Below are positions 30,437-38,125 of a stretch of 38,125 nucleotides of DNA, piece after piece. Source of the stretch: an uncultured Lachnospiraceae bacterium (GTDB lineage: Bacteria > Bacillota > Clostridia > Lachnospirales > Lachnospiraceae); assembly GCA_944383965.1 (NCBI GenBank), contig CALWRQ010000012.1:1-38125 (forward strand), in the 5' to 3' direction. The translations under genes and the position numbers were made by a program. The notes below the pieces were generated by a model. That model saw only the letters and a program-made list of their open reading frames with translations. It was not told where the DNA came from and searched no databases. The first letter of the stretch is position 1. Every line of letters begins with the position of its first letter.

Positions 30437-31618
30437 TTATTTATTTTCTGCGCAATAGCTGTTTTCCACTGTAATGACACAGGCAGCCTTTTCCTGCCGT
30501 TTCCGGATTCCTTCCTCCACCTGCTCTTTCACCCGCAATTTCATCTGAGGCGTGTAGTCTCTCGGCACAACCAGATCAAAAATGAGATTGACTCTCTCCT
30601 TTCCGTCCACCATGCGAAAATCGTGGAGGGTCAGACGGGAGTCCACTTCTGCCAGCGCCATCTCCGCCAGTTTCCGATACTCTTCCAGCTTTTCATTTTC
30701 CATTTCCACCGGATCCATATGAATCACCAGAAACAGATTCAGCTTTCTGGCCGCATCCCGCTCGATCCGGTCAATGATCTCATGGGAAACTTCCACATCC
30801 ATATCATTGGCTACCTCTGCATGGATCGACGCCATGCTTCTTCCAGGACCGTAATTGTGCACGATCAGGTCATGACTGCCCAGAATTCCGTCATAGCTTT
30901 CCACAAACTCCGTAATCTGCCGGTAAACTTCCGGATCAATCGCCTCTCCGATCAGCGGCGCCAGTGTGTCTTTTGCAATATTCACGCCGGCGATCATAAC
31001 CACCACCGATACTGCCAGACCTACGATTCCGTCTATATTCCAGTCCAGCAGTCCAAAGGCAAGCATGGAAAGAATGGTTGCAGAGGTAGCAGCCACATCC
31101 CCCAGGGAATCCGCAGAAGTCGCCAGCATCACTTTGGAATCGATCCGGCGGCCCAGTTTCCTGTTGAACATTCCCATCCACAGCTTCACGCCGACGGAAA
31201 ACAGCAGAATCCCTATGGACAGCCAGCGGAATACCATCGGTTCCGGATTTCTGATCTTTCCGATCGAGCTCTGAAACAGAGAAAATCCCACCTGGATGAC
31301 CAGGAAGGCCACAATGAATGCAGAGATATATTCGATCCTTCCGTGGCCGAAGGGATGTTCCTCATCCGCCGGTTTCTGCGCCATGCGCACTCCCACAAAG
31401 CTTACAATAGAAGAGGCTGCATCTGACAGATTATTGAATCCATCCGCCATGACGGAAATGCTGTGAGCCAGAAGGCCAATGGCAATCTTCACGGTGCACA
31501 GCAGAAGATTGCAGCAGATTCCCACCATTCCGGACAATTCCCCGTATCTGGTCCTCACGTCCACATCCTGAATATTTTCATAATCCTTTACAAACCGTTT
31601 TACCAAAAAATCCGTCAT
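30437..31618 (-). CDS. Cation diffusion facilitator, probable Mn(II) efflux type
   Basis: The 393-residue CDF protein has six membrane helices (about 25-215) and an extended cytoplasmic dimerisation domain. The metal site in helix 2 is N62xxxD66 (FNNLSD) and in helix 5 D170xxxD174 (SADSLGDV). The N-D/D-D set is the pattern of manganese exporters such as MntE; zinc exporters use His-Asp. HPFGHGR follows helix 2 as usual. The start at 31618 has AGGAG upstream and lies four bases after the truA stop; an earlier in-frame ATG (31651) is inside truA. Metal choice is an inference from the motif. Confidence 0.9.
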   Translation of the reverse strand: MTDFLVKRFVKDYENIQDVDVRTRYGELSGMVGICCNLLLCTVKIAIGLLAHSISVMADGFNNLSDAASSIVSFVGVRMAQKPADEEHPFGHGRIEYISAFIVAFLVIQVGFSLFQSSIGKIRNPEPMVFRWLSIGILLFSVGVKLWMGMFNRKLGRRIDSKVMLATSADSLGDVAATSATILSMLAFGLLDWNIDGIVGLAVSVVVMIAGVNIAKDTLAPLIGEAIDPEVYRQITEFVESYDGILGSHDLIVHNYGPGRSMASIHAEVANDMDVEVSHEIIDRIERDAARKLNLFLVIHMDPVEMENEKLEEYRKLAEMALAEVDSRLTLHDFRMVDGKERVNLIFDLVVPRDYTPQMKLRVKEQVEEGIRKRQEKAACVITVENSYCAENK

Positions 31619-31622
31619 GCCC

Positions 31623-32375
31623 TCACTCCTGCCTTCCATCATAGTCCACACGGAGCAGACATAGTCCCTCCGCGGGCGCGGTCCATCCGGCAGCCTGCCT
31701 GTTTCCTGCTTCCAGGATTTCCGTCACAGATTCTGCCGAACGCTTCCCCTCTCCGATCTCTATCAAAGTCCCTGCCAGAATACGGACCATATGATACAAA
31801 AATCCGTCCCCGTAAAAATCCATGGTGATTTCTTCTCCCGTCTCCGTAATCTCAACGGAATACAACGTCCTTACCGTAGATTTTTTCATTTTCCTGTTTC
31901 CGCAGAAACTTCTGAAATCTCTGGTCCCCGTAAGAAGTTCTGCAGCGCGGCGCATGGCACTGCAGTCCAGACCATGCTCCAGACCGAAGAGATATTTTCT
32001 TTCAAAAACCGGCTTTTTCTTCCCGGTCCATATGCGATACCGGTACAGTTTTCCCGTTGCATTCAGGCGGCTGTGAAAGCGTCCGCTCATTTCTGTCGCA
32101 GACAGTACGGCAATATCCTCCGGCAGATATTCATTCAGATACTCCTTTACCTCCTCCGGAGAAAAATGCTCCGGAATCTGAAAGTTGGCCGTCTGTCCCG
32201 CCGCATGGACTCCCCGGTCTGTCCTTCCTGCTCCGTGAACCTCCACCGGCCTTTTGCACATTCTTTCCAGCACTGTTTCCAGTTTTCCCTGGATGGTATT
32301 TTCCGTATTTCCCTGTTTCTGCCAGCCGTCGTACCGGCTGCCGTCATACTGCAGAATAATTTTTATATTTCTCAT
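31623..32375 (-). CDS. truA: tRNA pseudouridine(38-40) synthase TruA
   Basis: The 250-residue enzyme converts uridines 38-40 in the tRNA anticodon arm to pseudouridine. It has the conserved YDGSRYDGWQ near the N terminus, the catalytic Asp53 in GAGRTDRGVHA, and the later FLYHMVRILAGTL. AAGGGA five bases upstream supports the ATG at 32375; the ATG five codons earlier (32390) has no ribosome site. It lies 4 bases before the cation-efflux gene and 85 bases after glgD, with a terminator hairpin between. Confidence 0.95.
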   Translation of the reverse strand: MRNIKIILQYDGSRYDGWQKQGNTENTIQGKLETVLERMCKRPVEVHGAGRTDRGVHAAGQTANFQIPEHFSPEEVKEYLNEYLPEDIAVLSATEMSGRFHSRLNATGKLYRYRIWTGKKKPVFERKYLFGLEHGLDCSAMRRAAELLTGTRDFRSFCGNRKMKKSTVRTLYSVEITETGEEITMDFYGDGFLYHMVRILAGTLIEIGEGKRSAESVTEILEAGNRQAAGWTAPAEGLCLLRVDYDGRQE

Positions 32376-32394
32376 TCTTTCCCTTCTCATGCAG

Positions 32395-32428
32395 AAAACC
32401 TAATGAAGCCGGGGCTTTCATTAGGTTT
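32395..32428 (-). terminator. Terminator after glgD, in front of truA
   Basis: AAACCTAATGAA pairs with TTCATTAGGTTT (12 base pairs, nine-base loop). On the minus strand a short T-run (TTTTC) follows. It ends 20 bases before the truA start, so it may work as a partial terminator that lets some transcripts into truA. Confidence 0.72.
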
Positions 32429-32460
32429 CTCTGCTTTATATTCTGGTTTTTATGGTTCTT

Positions 32461-33603
32461 CTATACGGTCTGATATTTCGCCACATATACCGGGAAGGTG
32501 TCTGTGCCTTTGACCTCTTTGCCGGCCGTTATGGTCACATTCTTATCAGAAACGAGATATTCAATGTCCGCTCCCGCTTCCACCACTGTATCCTGCATGA
32601 GCACACAGTTCTTCACCTTTGCGCCCTTGGCGATCTTCACTCCGCGGAACAGTACGCTGTTTTCCACTTCTCCTTCGATCACGCAGCCGTCGGCAGCCAT
32701 AATATTGTTTACCTTGGCGCCGTTGATGTATCTGGTTGGGTTATCATCACGGATCTTGGTGTAAATGGGGTTGGGAGTAAACAGACCGTTCAGGTTCTCC
32801 TCATCCAGCAGCTTCATGTTCTCGTCAAAATAGCTCTTCAGACTGGTAATATGAGCGATATATCCCTTATGGCAGAACGCCTGTACATTCAGGGTATCCA
32901 GCTGAGCCATGAGTACGTCCCGTTCAAAATTCACATACCCGTGCGTATAAGCATAGCTGACCTGCCGGATCAGGAATTCTCTTTCCATAATATAGATTCC
33001 CATGGAGAAATTGGTCACTCCCGTATCCTTGGAGTTGATCTCCATCTCTGTCACCCGGCCGTCATTCAGTTTGAGCGTATAGTAAAATTCTTTGCTTTCC
33101 TGACGGTTGGCCAGAAAGTTTTCCGGAAGCTTTTCCTCCGTATAAGCCACGGTCACATCAGCTCCGCTTTCCACATGGGCCTTTAACATGGCGCTGAAAT
33201 CAAAGTTTACGGCAATATCCGTATCAGACATCACCACGTACTTTTCTTTCTGATGTCTCAGAAAATCCAGGATGCTGGCCAGAGCCTCTACGCGGCCGCT
33301 GTATACCTTTACCGTTTTCTCTGCGAAAGGAGGCACGATATTCAGACCGCCGTTCTTTCTGGTCAGGTCCCACTCACGGCCGGATCCCAGATGGTCCATA
33401 AGAGAATGGTAATTCTTTCGTACAATAATGGAAACATTTCCGATTCCGCTGTTCACCATATTGGACAGCATGAAATCGATAATACGGTAACGGCTGGCAA
33501 AAGGAATAGACGCCATCAGACGTTCTCCCACCAGTTCCGGAACCAAAGCATCATGGCTGTTCGGAAAAATAATACCCAGAGCATCTACGTTGGAATTTAC
33601 CAT
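32461..33603 (-). CDS. glgD: Glucose-1-phosphate adenylyltransferase subunit GlgD
   Basis: The 380-residue protein has the nucleotidyltransferase fold followed by a left-handed beta helix, as in GlgC. Its nucleotide loop is degenerate: the GGxGxRL motif is replaced by [17 protein letters not shown]. This is the mark of the GlgD partner subunit of Firmicutes, which modulates Glg[23 protein letters not shown] and [11 protein letters not shown] are also typical. It overlaps the glgC stop by seven bases, so the two subunits are made together. They supply ADP-glucose for glycogen; no glycogen synthase is in the window. Confidence 0.95.
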   Translation of the reverse strand: MVNSNVDALGIIFPNSHDALVPELVGERLMASIPFASRYRIIDFMLSNMVNSGIGNVSIIVRKNYHSLMDHLGSGREWDLTRKNGGLNIVPPFAEKTVKVYSGRVEALASILDFLRHQKEKYVVMSDTDIAVNFDFSAMLKAHVESGADVTVAYTEEKLPENFLANRQESKEFYYTLKLNDGRVTEMEINSKDTGVTNFSMGIYIMEREFLIRQVSYAYTHGYVNFERDVLMAQLDTLNVQAFCHKGYIAHITSLKSYFDENMKLLDEENLNGLFTPNPIYTKIRDDNPTRYINGAKVNNIMAADGCVIEGEVENSVLFRGVKIAKGAKVKNCVLMQDTVVEAGADIEYLVSDKNVTITAGKEVKGTDTFPVYVAKYQTV

Positions 33604-34805
33604 TGTTCTTCACCACCCTTTACATTGTCGCTGACCATTGCATTCGGACCGATCTTTGCGCCGTCTCCGATATAAACATTGGAACCTACCGTTGCCACGC
33701 CTTTTTCACCGTCAGACGGCATGGCACCCACAACGGCATTTTCGCCGATAACCACATTTTCCGCCACAATACAGTGCTGAACTACGGCCCCGGCCTTGAT
33801 CACAGTACCGCCCATCACAACCGCATCCTCTACCACGGCTCCTGCCTCTACCTGTACGCCTGCAAACAGGATGGAATGCTTCACCGTACCGGAAATCTGG
33901 CAGCCATCCGTGATCATGGAATTCTCCACCACAGCGCCGGGTTTGATCCGGTGTCCGGTCATTCCGCTGTTCCGGCTGTAGATCTTCCAGCGTTCGTCAA
34001 ACAGGTTGATGCCGCTGTGCTCCGGATCCAGAACCTCCATATTGGCCTCCCACAGGGAAGAAATGGTTCCCACATCCTTCCAGTAGCCGTTGAAATGGTA
34101 AGCGTACATGTTTCTGCCGTCTCTCAGCAGATTGGGAATGATATTGTTGCCGAAATCATTCTCAGAGTTGGGATCCGCCTCATCTTCGATGAGGTATTTC
34201 TTTAAGATATCCCAGTTAAAAATATAGATTCCCATGGAAGCCAGATTGGATTTCGGATTCTTCGGCTTCTCCTGGAATTCCGTAATCTTATCATTGTCGT
34301 CTGTCACCATCAGTCCGAAGCGGGACGCCTCATCCCACGGAACCTCCATGACAGCCACGCTGAACTCTGCTCCCTTTTCTTTATGGAAGCGAAGGAAATC
34401 GCTGTAATCCTGCTTGCAGATCTGGTCACCGGAAAGAATGATCACATACTGAGGGCTGTACCGCTCAATAAATGAAATATTCTGATAAATTGCATTTGCC
34501 GTTCCCTTATACCAGTCTGATCCGGATGCCTTCTGATAAGGCGGCAGTACATGAACTCCCCCATGCAGGCGGTCCAGATCCCAGGGCTGACCGTTTCCGA
34601 TGTACTCGTTCAGCACCATGGGCTGATACTGAGTCAGAATCCCCACCGTATCAATTCCGGAATTTACACAGTTTGACAGAGGAAAATCGATAATACGATA
34701 TTTCCCCCCGAAAGGAACTGCCGGTTTTGCCAGCTTCTGTGTCAGGGCATACAGACGTGATCCCTGTCCCCCTGCCAGAAGCATCGCAATCATTTCTTTT
34801 GCCAT
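33597..34805 (-). CDS. glgC: Glucose-1-phosphate adenylyltransferase GlgC
   Basis: The 402-residue catalytic subunit makes ADP-glucose from ATP and glucose-1-phosphate, the committed step of glycogen synthesis. The nucleotide loop LAGGQGSRL (about 10-18) is intact, followed by [15 protein letters not shown] and the sugar-phosphate segment [15 protein letters not shown]. The C-terminal third is a hexapeptide-repeat beta helix. TAGGAGG precedes the ATG at 34805; the open frame extends upstream without a ribosome site. A possible extended -10 (TGGTACAAT) lies about 50 bases upstream. It is the first gene of the pair with glgD. Confidence 0.96.
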   Translation of the reverse strand: MAKEMIAMLLAGGQGSRLYALTQKLAKPAVPFGGKYRIIDFPLSNCVNSGIDTVGILTQYQPMVLNEYIGNGQPWDLDRLHGGVHVLPPYQKASGSDWYKGTANAIYQNISFIERYSPQYVIILSGDQICKQDYSDFLRFHKEKGAEFSVAVMEVPWDEASRFGLMVTDDNDKITEFQEKPKNPKSNLASMGIYIFNWDILKKYLIEDEADPNSENDFGNNIIPNLLRDGRNMYAYHFNGYWKDVGTISSLWEANMEVLDPEHSGINLFDERWKIYSRNSGMTGHRIKPGAVVENSMITDGCQISGTVKHSILFAGVQVEAGAVVEDAVVMGGTVIKAGAVVQHCIVAENVVIGENAVVGAMPSDGEKGVATVGSNVYIGDGAKIGPNAMVSDNVKGGEEQW

Positions 34806-34935
34806 ACTCACTCCTCCTACTTTCGTATAGAAATACCTGAAATAACAGTAGTAAAATTGTACCACAGAACAGAAAGAAACGGTAGTCCTTCCAGCATATT
34901 TTACAGCTTTTTTTCAATTCCCCCTCTTTTCCCTT

Positions 34936-36138
34936 TTATCTTCCGATCAGAGCCAGAATCCCGCTTCCCACGCTCCAAACGGCCGTAACCGCCACCGCTG
35001 CGCGGCAGAACAGCCGGCTTTTTCCCAGCCTTCCCGGAAGGAAAGCCAGTACGATCAGCACAATAGCCACCGGATAGATCATTCCCAGAGCCGGAGCCGA
35101 TACCCGGATAATGGTGTTCAGTCCCGCATTGGATACGATCAGGCTGGCACCGGCAAACAGCACCAGCCATCCCCGGTACCCCAGAGCCGGAAAGGTCTGG
35201 CTGAAATACTCGCTGCAGCAGGAAAGCAGACCGATGCACACATTCAGACAGGCGATGAAAAAAATCAGGGCAATGATCACCGTTCCCGCTGTTCCGAACA
35301 GCCGGTGTACCATGAAGGTAAGAACATCCGCTCCGTTGGAAGCTGTCTGTTCAAAGCCCGACGCAGTCACTCCCACATAGGCCAGACAGCTGTATACCAC
35401 CGCCAGCAGAAGTCCTGCGATACCTCCGGCCCTGATAGTTTCCCCGGAAATATTCTCTTCCTTTTCAATTCCCATTCCCCGGATGTTCATGGCAATAACA
35501 ATACCGAAATTCAGGGCGGCGATGGTATCCATGGTCTGGTAACCGTCCACAAAACCCTTCACCGCCGCCAGAGTCTCATATCCGGCCGTGGGGGATGCAG
35601 TCACGCCCTTTTCTCCCAGCAGGCTTCCCAGGAAAACCACTGCAATCAGCCCCAGCAGCACAGGAGTCATGATCTTTCCCAGCATATCCTTCAGCCGTTC
35701 CGGCCGGAGTGCAAAGAAAAACGCTATTCCGAAAAACAGGATGGAATATACAGCCATCACTGCCGTTCTCGTTCCGCTCTCAGCCCCCATGCTTCCCAGA
35801 AACGGCGCAGCGGCCATTTCAAAGGAAGTACTGGCTGTTCTGGGAATGGCCAGTCCCGGCCCGATCATCAGGTAAATCAGGAGCGTAAATACCGCGGCAA
35901 ACATGGGATGAACTCTTCCCGCCAGACGGTCCAGCCCGCCGCATCTGGCTACTGCTGCCACCCCGAGGATGGGAAGCCCCACGGCGCTCAGCAGAAGTCC
36001 GGCCATGGCCGGCACAGCGTCTGTTCCGGCCTGAAGGCCTACCAGCGGAGGGAAAATCAGATTCCCCGCCCCGAAAAACATGGAAAACAACGTAAACCCG
36101 ATCAGCATGCGTTCTTTCAGATTCAGCCTCTTTTTCAT
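34936..36138 (-). CDS. brnQ: Branched-chain amino acid:cation symporter BrnQ
   Basis: The 400-residue protein has about 12 membrane helices and the N-terminal family signature FSMFFGAGNLIFPP (about residues 18-31). It imports leucine, isoleucine and valine with Na+ or H+. GPGLAIPRTASTSFE is a further family mark. AAGGAGG lies six bases before the ATG. It is monocistronic and divergent from the Na/Pi cotransporter. No leucine-responsive leader or T-box is seen in its short upstream region. Confidence 0.95.
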   Translation of the reverse strand: MKKRLNLKERMLIGFTLFSMFFGAGNLIFPPLVGLQAGTDAVPAMAGLLLSAVGLPILGVAAVARCGGLDRLAGRVHPMFAAVFTLLIYLMIGPGLAIPRTASTSFEMAAAPFLGSMGAESGTRTAVMAVYSILFFGIAFFFALRPERLKDMLGKIMTPVLLGLIAVVFLGSLLGEKGVTASPTAGYETLAAVKGFVDGYQTMDTIAALNFGIVIAMNIRGMGIEKEENISGETIRAGGIAGLLLAVVYSCLAYVGVTASGFEQTASNGADVLTFMVHRLFGTAGTVIIALIFFIACLNVCIGLLSCCSEYFSQTFPALGYRGWLVLFAGASLIVSNAGLNTIIRVSAPALGMIYPVAIVLIVLAFLPGRLGKSRLFCRAAVAVTAVWSVGSGILALIGR

Positions 36139-36204
36139 TCAGATCCTCCTTCGTCATTTACTGCGCCGGACTGCTCCTTACGCATTTTCAAGTGATGTTT
36201 TCTC

Positions 36205-36234
36205 AATATAGCATGAGATTTCCCGGGCTGTAAA
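36205..36234 (-). promoter_or_regulatory. brnQ promoter
   Basis: On the minus strand TTTACA (36229-36234), an 18-base spacer and an extended -10 TGCTATATT (TATATT at 36205-36210). The -35 lies within ten bases of the direct repeats at 36243-36286. Confidence 0.6.
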
Positions 36235-36242
36235 TAACTATT

Positions 36243-36286
36243 GTTAAATCTATGTAAAATCTACGTTAAATGAAAGATAACTCTAT
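36243..36286 (+). promoter_or_regulatory. Four 11-base direct repeats, candidate PHO box
   Basis: Four consecutive 11-mers, GTTAAATCTAT, GTAAAATCTAC, GTTAAATGAAA and GATAACTCTAT, lie 84 bases before the Na/Pi cotransporter. Written as hexamers they are TTAAAT, TAAAAT, TTAAAT and ATAACT, each five bases apart. This is the spacing of PhoP boxes in Firmicutes (TTAACA-like hexamers with 11-base period, four per site). The gene they precede handles phosphate, which supports the reading. Confidence 0.62.
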
Positions 36287-36369
36287 TGTCCTTATCGGAA
36301 ATTTCTTTTACAATGGCATGGAAGCAAAACCAATACCAATATCACGCTAAGAAAATGAAGGGGAGTATT

Positions 36370-38004
36370 ATGCAGACAACAGATTTTCTCAATTTGCTTG
36401 GGGGACTTGCTCTTTTTCTCTACGGTATGCAGATGATGAGCAACGGCCTGGAGGCCGCTGCCGGAAACCGTATGCAGAAAATTCTGGAGCGTCTCACCGC
36501 CAACCGTTTTATCGGTGTCCTGGTAGGCGCCGGCATCACTGCTCTGATCCAGTCTTCCTCCGCCACCACTGTTATGGTCGTCGGCTTTGTAAACTCCGGC
36601 ATGATGACTCTGCGTCAGGCCGTATGGATCATCATGGGTGCAAATATCGGAACCACCATTACCGGACAGCTTATCGCTCTGGATGTGGGAGCTATGGCCC
36701 CCCTGATGGCATTCCTGGGCGTAGCAGTTGCCATGTTCATAAAAAACAAGCAGGTTCAGCACTATGGGCACATTCTTGCAGGACTGGGTATTCTGTTTAT
36801 CGGTATGGATTTTATGAGCGCTGCCATGATGCCGCTTCGTGAATCCCAGACTTTCGTCCAGCTAATCACCAACTTCTCCAATCCTCTGATCGGAATTACG
36901 GCAGGAGCCGCCTTTACCGCCCTGATCCAGTCTTCCTCTGCTTCCGTGGGAATTCTTCAGGCACTGGCTGCCAGCGGAGTGATCGGTCTTCCCTCTGCCG
37001 TATATGTGCTGTTCGGTCAGAACATCGGTACCTGTATCACTGCCGTACTGGCCTCCATCGGAACCAGCCGCAGCGCGAAGCGTACGACTATCATCCATCT
37101 GCTGTTCAATATCATCGGAACAACACTGTTCACCATCATCTGTATGACCCTGCCGCTCACCACTCTGGTAGCATCCTGGACTCCGTCCAACCCGGCCGCA
37201 CAGATTGCAAATATGCATACTCTGTTCAACGTGGTAACTACCATTCTGCTGATTCCTTTCGGAACCCAGCTGGCTTCTCTGGCCGTCCGCATTCTTCCGG
37301 AGCATCCCTCCGAAAAAGAAGACGGTTTCTGCCTGAAATACATTCACGCCATTCCGGAGGCCCGTTCCAGAGAAAGTCATATGGGAAATTCTGCAATTGC
37401 CATCCACAATATCAGCAGTGAGCTGAGCCGTATGGCTGATATGACTGCTGACAACATCAAGGAAAGCTTTGATTCTGTTCAGAGCGGCAATACCCGTTAC
37501 CTGGCTTCCGTCACCCAGCGGGAAGAATATGTGGATTATCTGAACAAGGAAATTTCCAGCTATATCTCCTCTGTCATGGGACAGGAAGAAAACGCCAAGG
37601 ATTCCGCTGCGATCAACGCATTTTTCAAGATCTGCGGCAATCTGGAACGGATCAGCGACCACGCCATGAATATCTGCGAATACAGCAAGCATCTGGAATC
37701 TGAGCATACCGCTTTTTCCGATATGGCCATGGTGGAAATTGAAAACATGAAGCGGGTCTGCCTGGAAGCAATCGATTCCGTCCGTTCCATGAATCCCATG
37801 TCCGGTCAGGATCTCCGGAATGTTTCGGATCTGGAGGAAAAAATCGACCATATGACTGATTCCTACCGTGAAAATCAGATTTCACGCATGCAGCAGAAAG
37901 AATGCGCTCATGAGACCAGCATTCTGTATTCGGAAATGCTCACTGACTTTGAGCGAATCGGCGATCACGTTCTCAATATCGGAGAACTTCTGGCCTCAAT
38001 CTGA
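36370..38004 (+). CDS. Na/Pi cotransporter II-family protein with PhoU-like domain
   Basis: The 544-residue protein has eight to nine membrane helices (residues 1-320) with the two inverted QSSS repeats of the family: QSSSATTVMVVGFVNSG (61-77) and QSSSASVGILQALAASG (187-203). A cytoplasmic C-terminal region (about 355-544) is helical and PhoU-like, with NLERISDHAMNICEY and DFERIGDHVLNIGE. It should import phosphate with Na+, though some relatives are exporters. AGGGGAG precedes the ATG at 36370; a longer frame from 36286 starts inside the upstream repeats. The candidate PHO box in front suggests induction on phosphate starvation. Confidence 0.92.
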   Translation: MQTTDFLNLLGGLALFLYGMQMMSNGLEAAAGNRMQKILERLTANRFIGVLVGAGITALIQSSSATTVMVVGFVNSGMMTLRQAVWIIMGANIGTTITGQLIALDVGAMAPLMAFLGVAVAMFIKNKQVQHYGHILAGLGILFIGMDFMSAAMMPLRESQTFVQLITNFSNPLIGITAGAAFTALIQSSSASVGILQALAASGVIGLPSAVYVLFGQNIGTCITAVLASIGTSRSAKRTTIIHLLFNIIGTTLFTIICMTLPLTTLVASWTPSNPAAQIANMHTLFNVVTTILLIPFGTQLASLAVRILPEHPSEKEDGFCLKYIHAIPEARSRESHMGNSAIAIHNISSELSRMADMTADNIKESFDSVQSGNTRYLASVTQREEYVDYLNKEISSYISSVMGQEENAKDSAAINAFFKICGNLERISDHAMNICEYSKHLESEHTAFSDMAMVEIENMKRVCLEAIDSVRSMNPMSGQDLRNVSDLEEKIDHMTDSYRENQISRMQQKECAHETSILYSEMLTDFERIGDHVLNIGELLASI

Positions 38005-38056
38005 CGGCTTTCCATCAGAGAATCACCAAAAAGGGTGCCGCCCGGACCTTGATATG

Positions 38057-38111
38057 ATTCCCCTTAAGTAGACAAGGTAAATAACCAAAATCTACTTAAG
38101 GGGGATTTTTT
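38057..38111 (+). terminator. Hairpin at the IS end: terminator and possible RBS sequestration
   Basis: ATTCCCCTTAAGTAGA (38057-38072) pairs with TCTACTTAAGGGGGAT (38091-38106) over 16 positions with one G-U pair and an 18-base loop, and six T residues follow. The right arm contains AGGGGGA, the ribosome site of the next ATG. Transcripts entering from the Na/Pi gene would fold it, stopping transcription or hiding the ribosome site. Confidence 0.65.
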
Positions 38112-38125
38112 ATGTCAAAATCTAA
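38112..38125 (+). CDS. First codons of a probable transposase ORF (partial)
   Basis: ATG TCA AAA TCT opens a frame six bases after AGGGGGA and runs off the window. MSKS is a common start of IS3-type OrfA proteins, but four residues prove nothing. The call depends on the IS-like end before it. Confidence 0.35.

Larger units (their letters stand above)
38055..38125 (+). mobile_element. Left end of a probable insertion sequence (IS3-like), cut by the window
   Basis: From TG at 38055 the sequence TGATTCCCCTTAAGTAGACA looks like an IS terminal repeat, and a reading frame opens at 38112 in its lee, as expected for an IS end followed by a transposase gene. IS3-family elements start with TG. The right end lies outside, so the assignment rests on layout alone. 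Confidence 0.4.

Noticed and set aside
30235-30480. N-terminal extension of the NERD protein by 82 codons
   Set aside because: The extension would translate tRNA-Gln copy 3, its terminator and its promoter. A ribosome site supports the ATG at 30234.

Overview
The window reads as a chromosomal segment of a Gram-positive anaerobe of the Clostridia, most likely a Lachnospiraceae gut species. The basis is a mid-range G+C content (low fifties in most genes, by counting sample lines), AGGAGG-type ribosome binding sites, sigma-A promoters with 17-base spacers, and neighbourhoods typical of that family: secA with long-form hpf, glgC-glgD, a PucR/CdaR-type regulator before ftsEX, and a FatA-like thioesterase. 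No rRNA, CRISPR array or prophage is visible. The right edge cuts into what looks like an insertion sequence.

Layout. 1-2343: 5' part of secA (minus), its structured leader, and an A+T-rich gap with a cluster of DnaA boxes. 2344-6142: hpf (plus), then trxB and an NlpC/P60 wall hydrolase (minus), then a FabG-like reductase (plus). 6194-10377: minus-strand genes for a GNAT acetyltransferase, an MBL-fold hydrolase, an AIM24-like protein, a low-molecular-weight phosphatase, a BmrR-like MerR regulator and a DUF554 membrane protein; the DUF554 promoter has the 19-base spacer and dyad of a MerR-activated promoter. 10558-11589: a threonine aldolase-like PLP enzyme. 12073-14012: a two-gene A+T-rich island encoding an HTH + P-loop + CYTH fusion and an unrecognised partner.

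14122-19382 (minus) is a cell-division and wall-remodelling operon: CdaR-like regulator, ftsE, ftsX, an EnvC-like M23 protein and a CtpA-type protease. Before it lies a MalK-like ATPase that has lost nearly all catalytic motifs (19497-20603). 20782-23823 holds YitT, a methyltransferase, a CvfB-type S1 protein and an acyl-ACP thioesterase. 23985-30385 carries three identical tRNA-Gln(CUG) genes, each with its own promoter and hairpin terminator. Between them sit an UxuA-like dehydratase with an SLC13-type permease under a divergent LysR regulator, an ABC exporter and a NERD-domain gene. 30437-34805 (minus) holds glgC, glgD, truA and a cation efflux protein. 34936-38004: brnQ and a divergent Na/Pi cotransporter, with 11-base direct repeats between them that match a PHO-box layout.

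The observations I rate highest are the HTH-AAA_28-CYTH island, the degenerate ABC ATPase, the DnaA-box cluster between secA and hpf, the secA leader with an attenuator-like hairpin and small ORF, and the triplicated stand-alone tRNA-Gln units around the NERD gene. All functional statements are inferred from sequence; none was tested.
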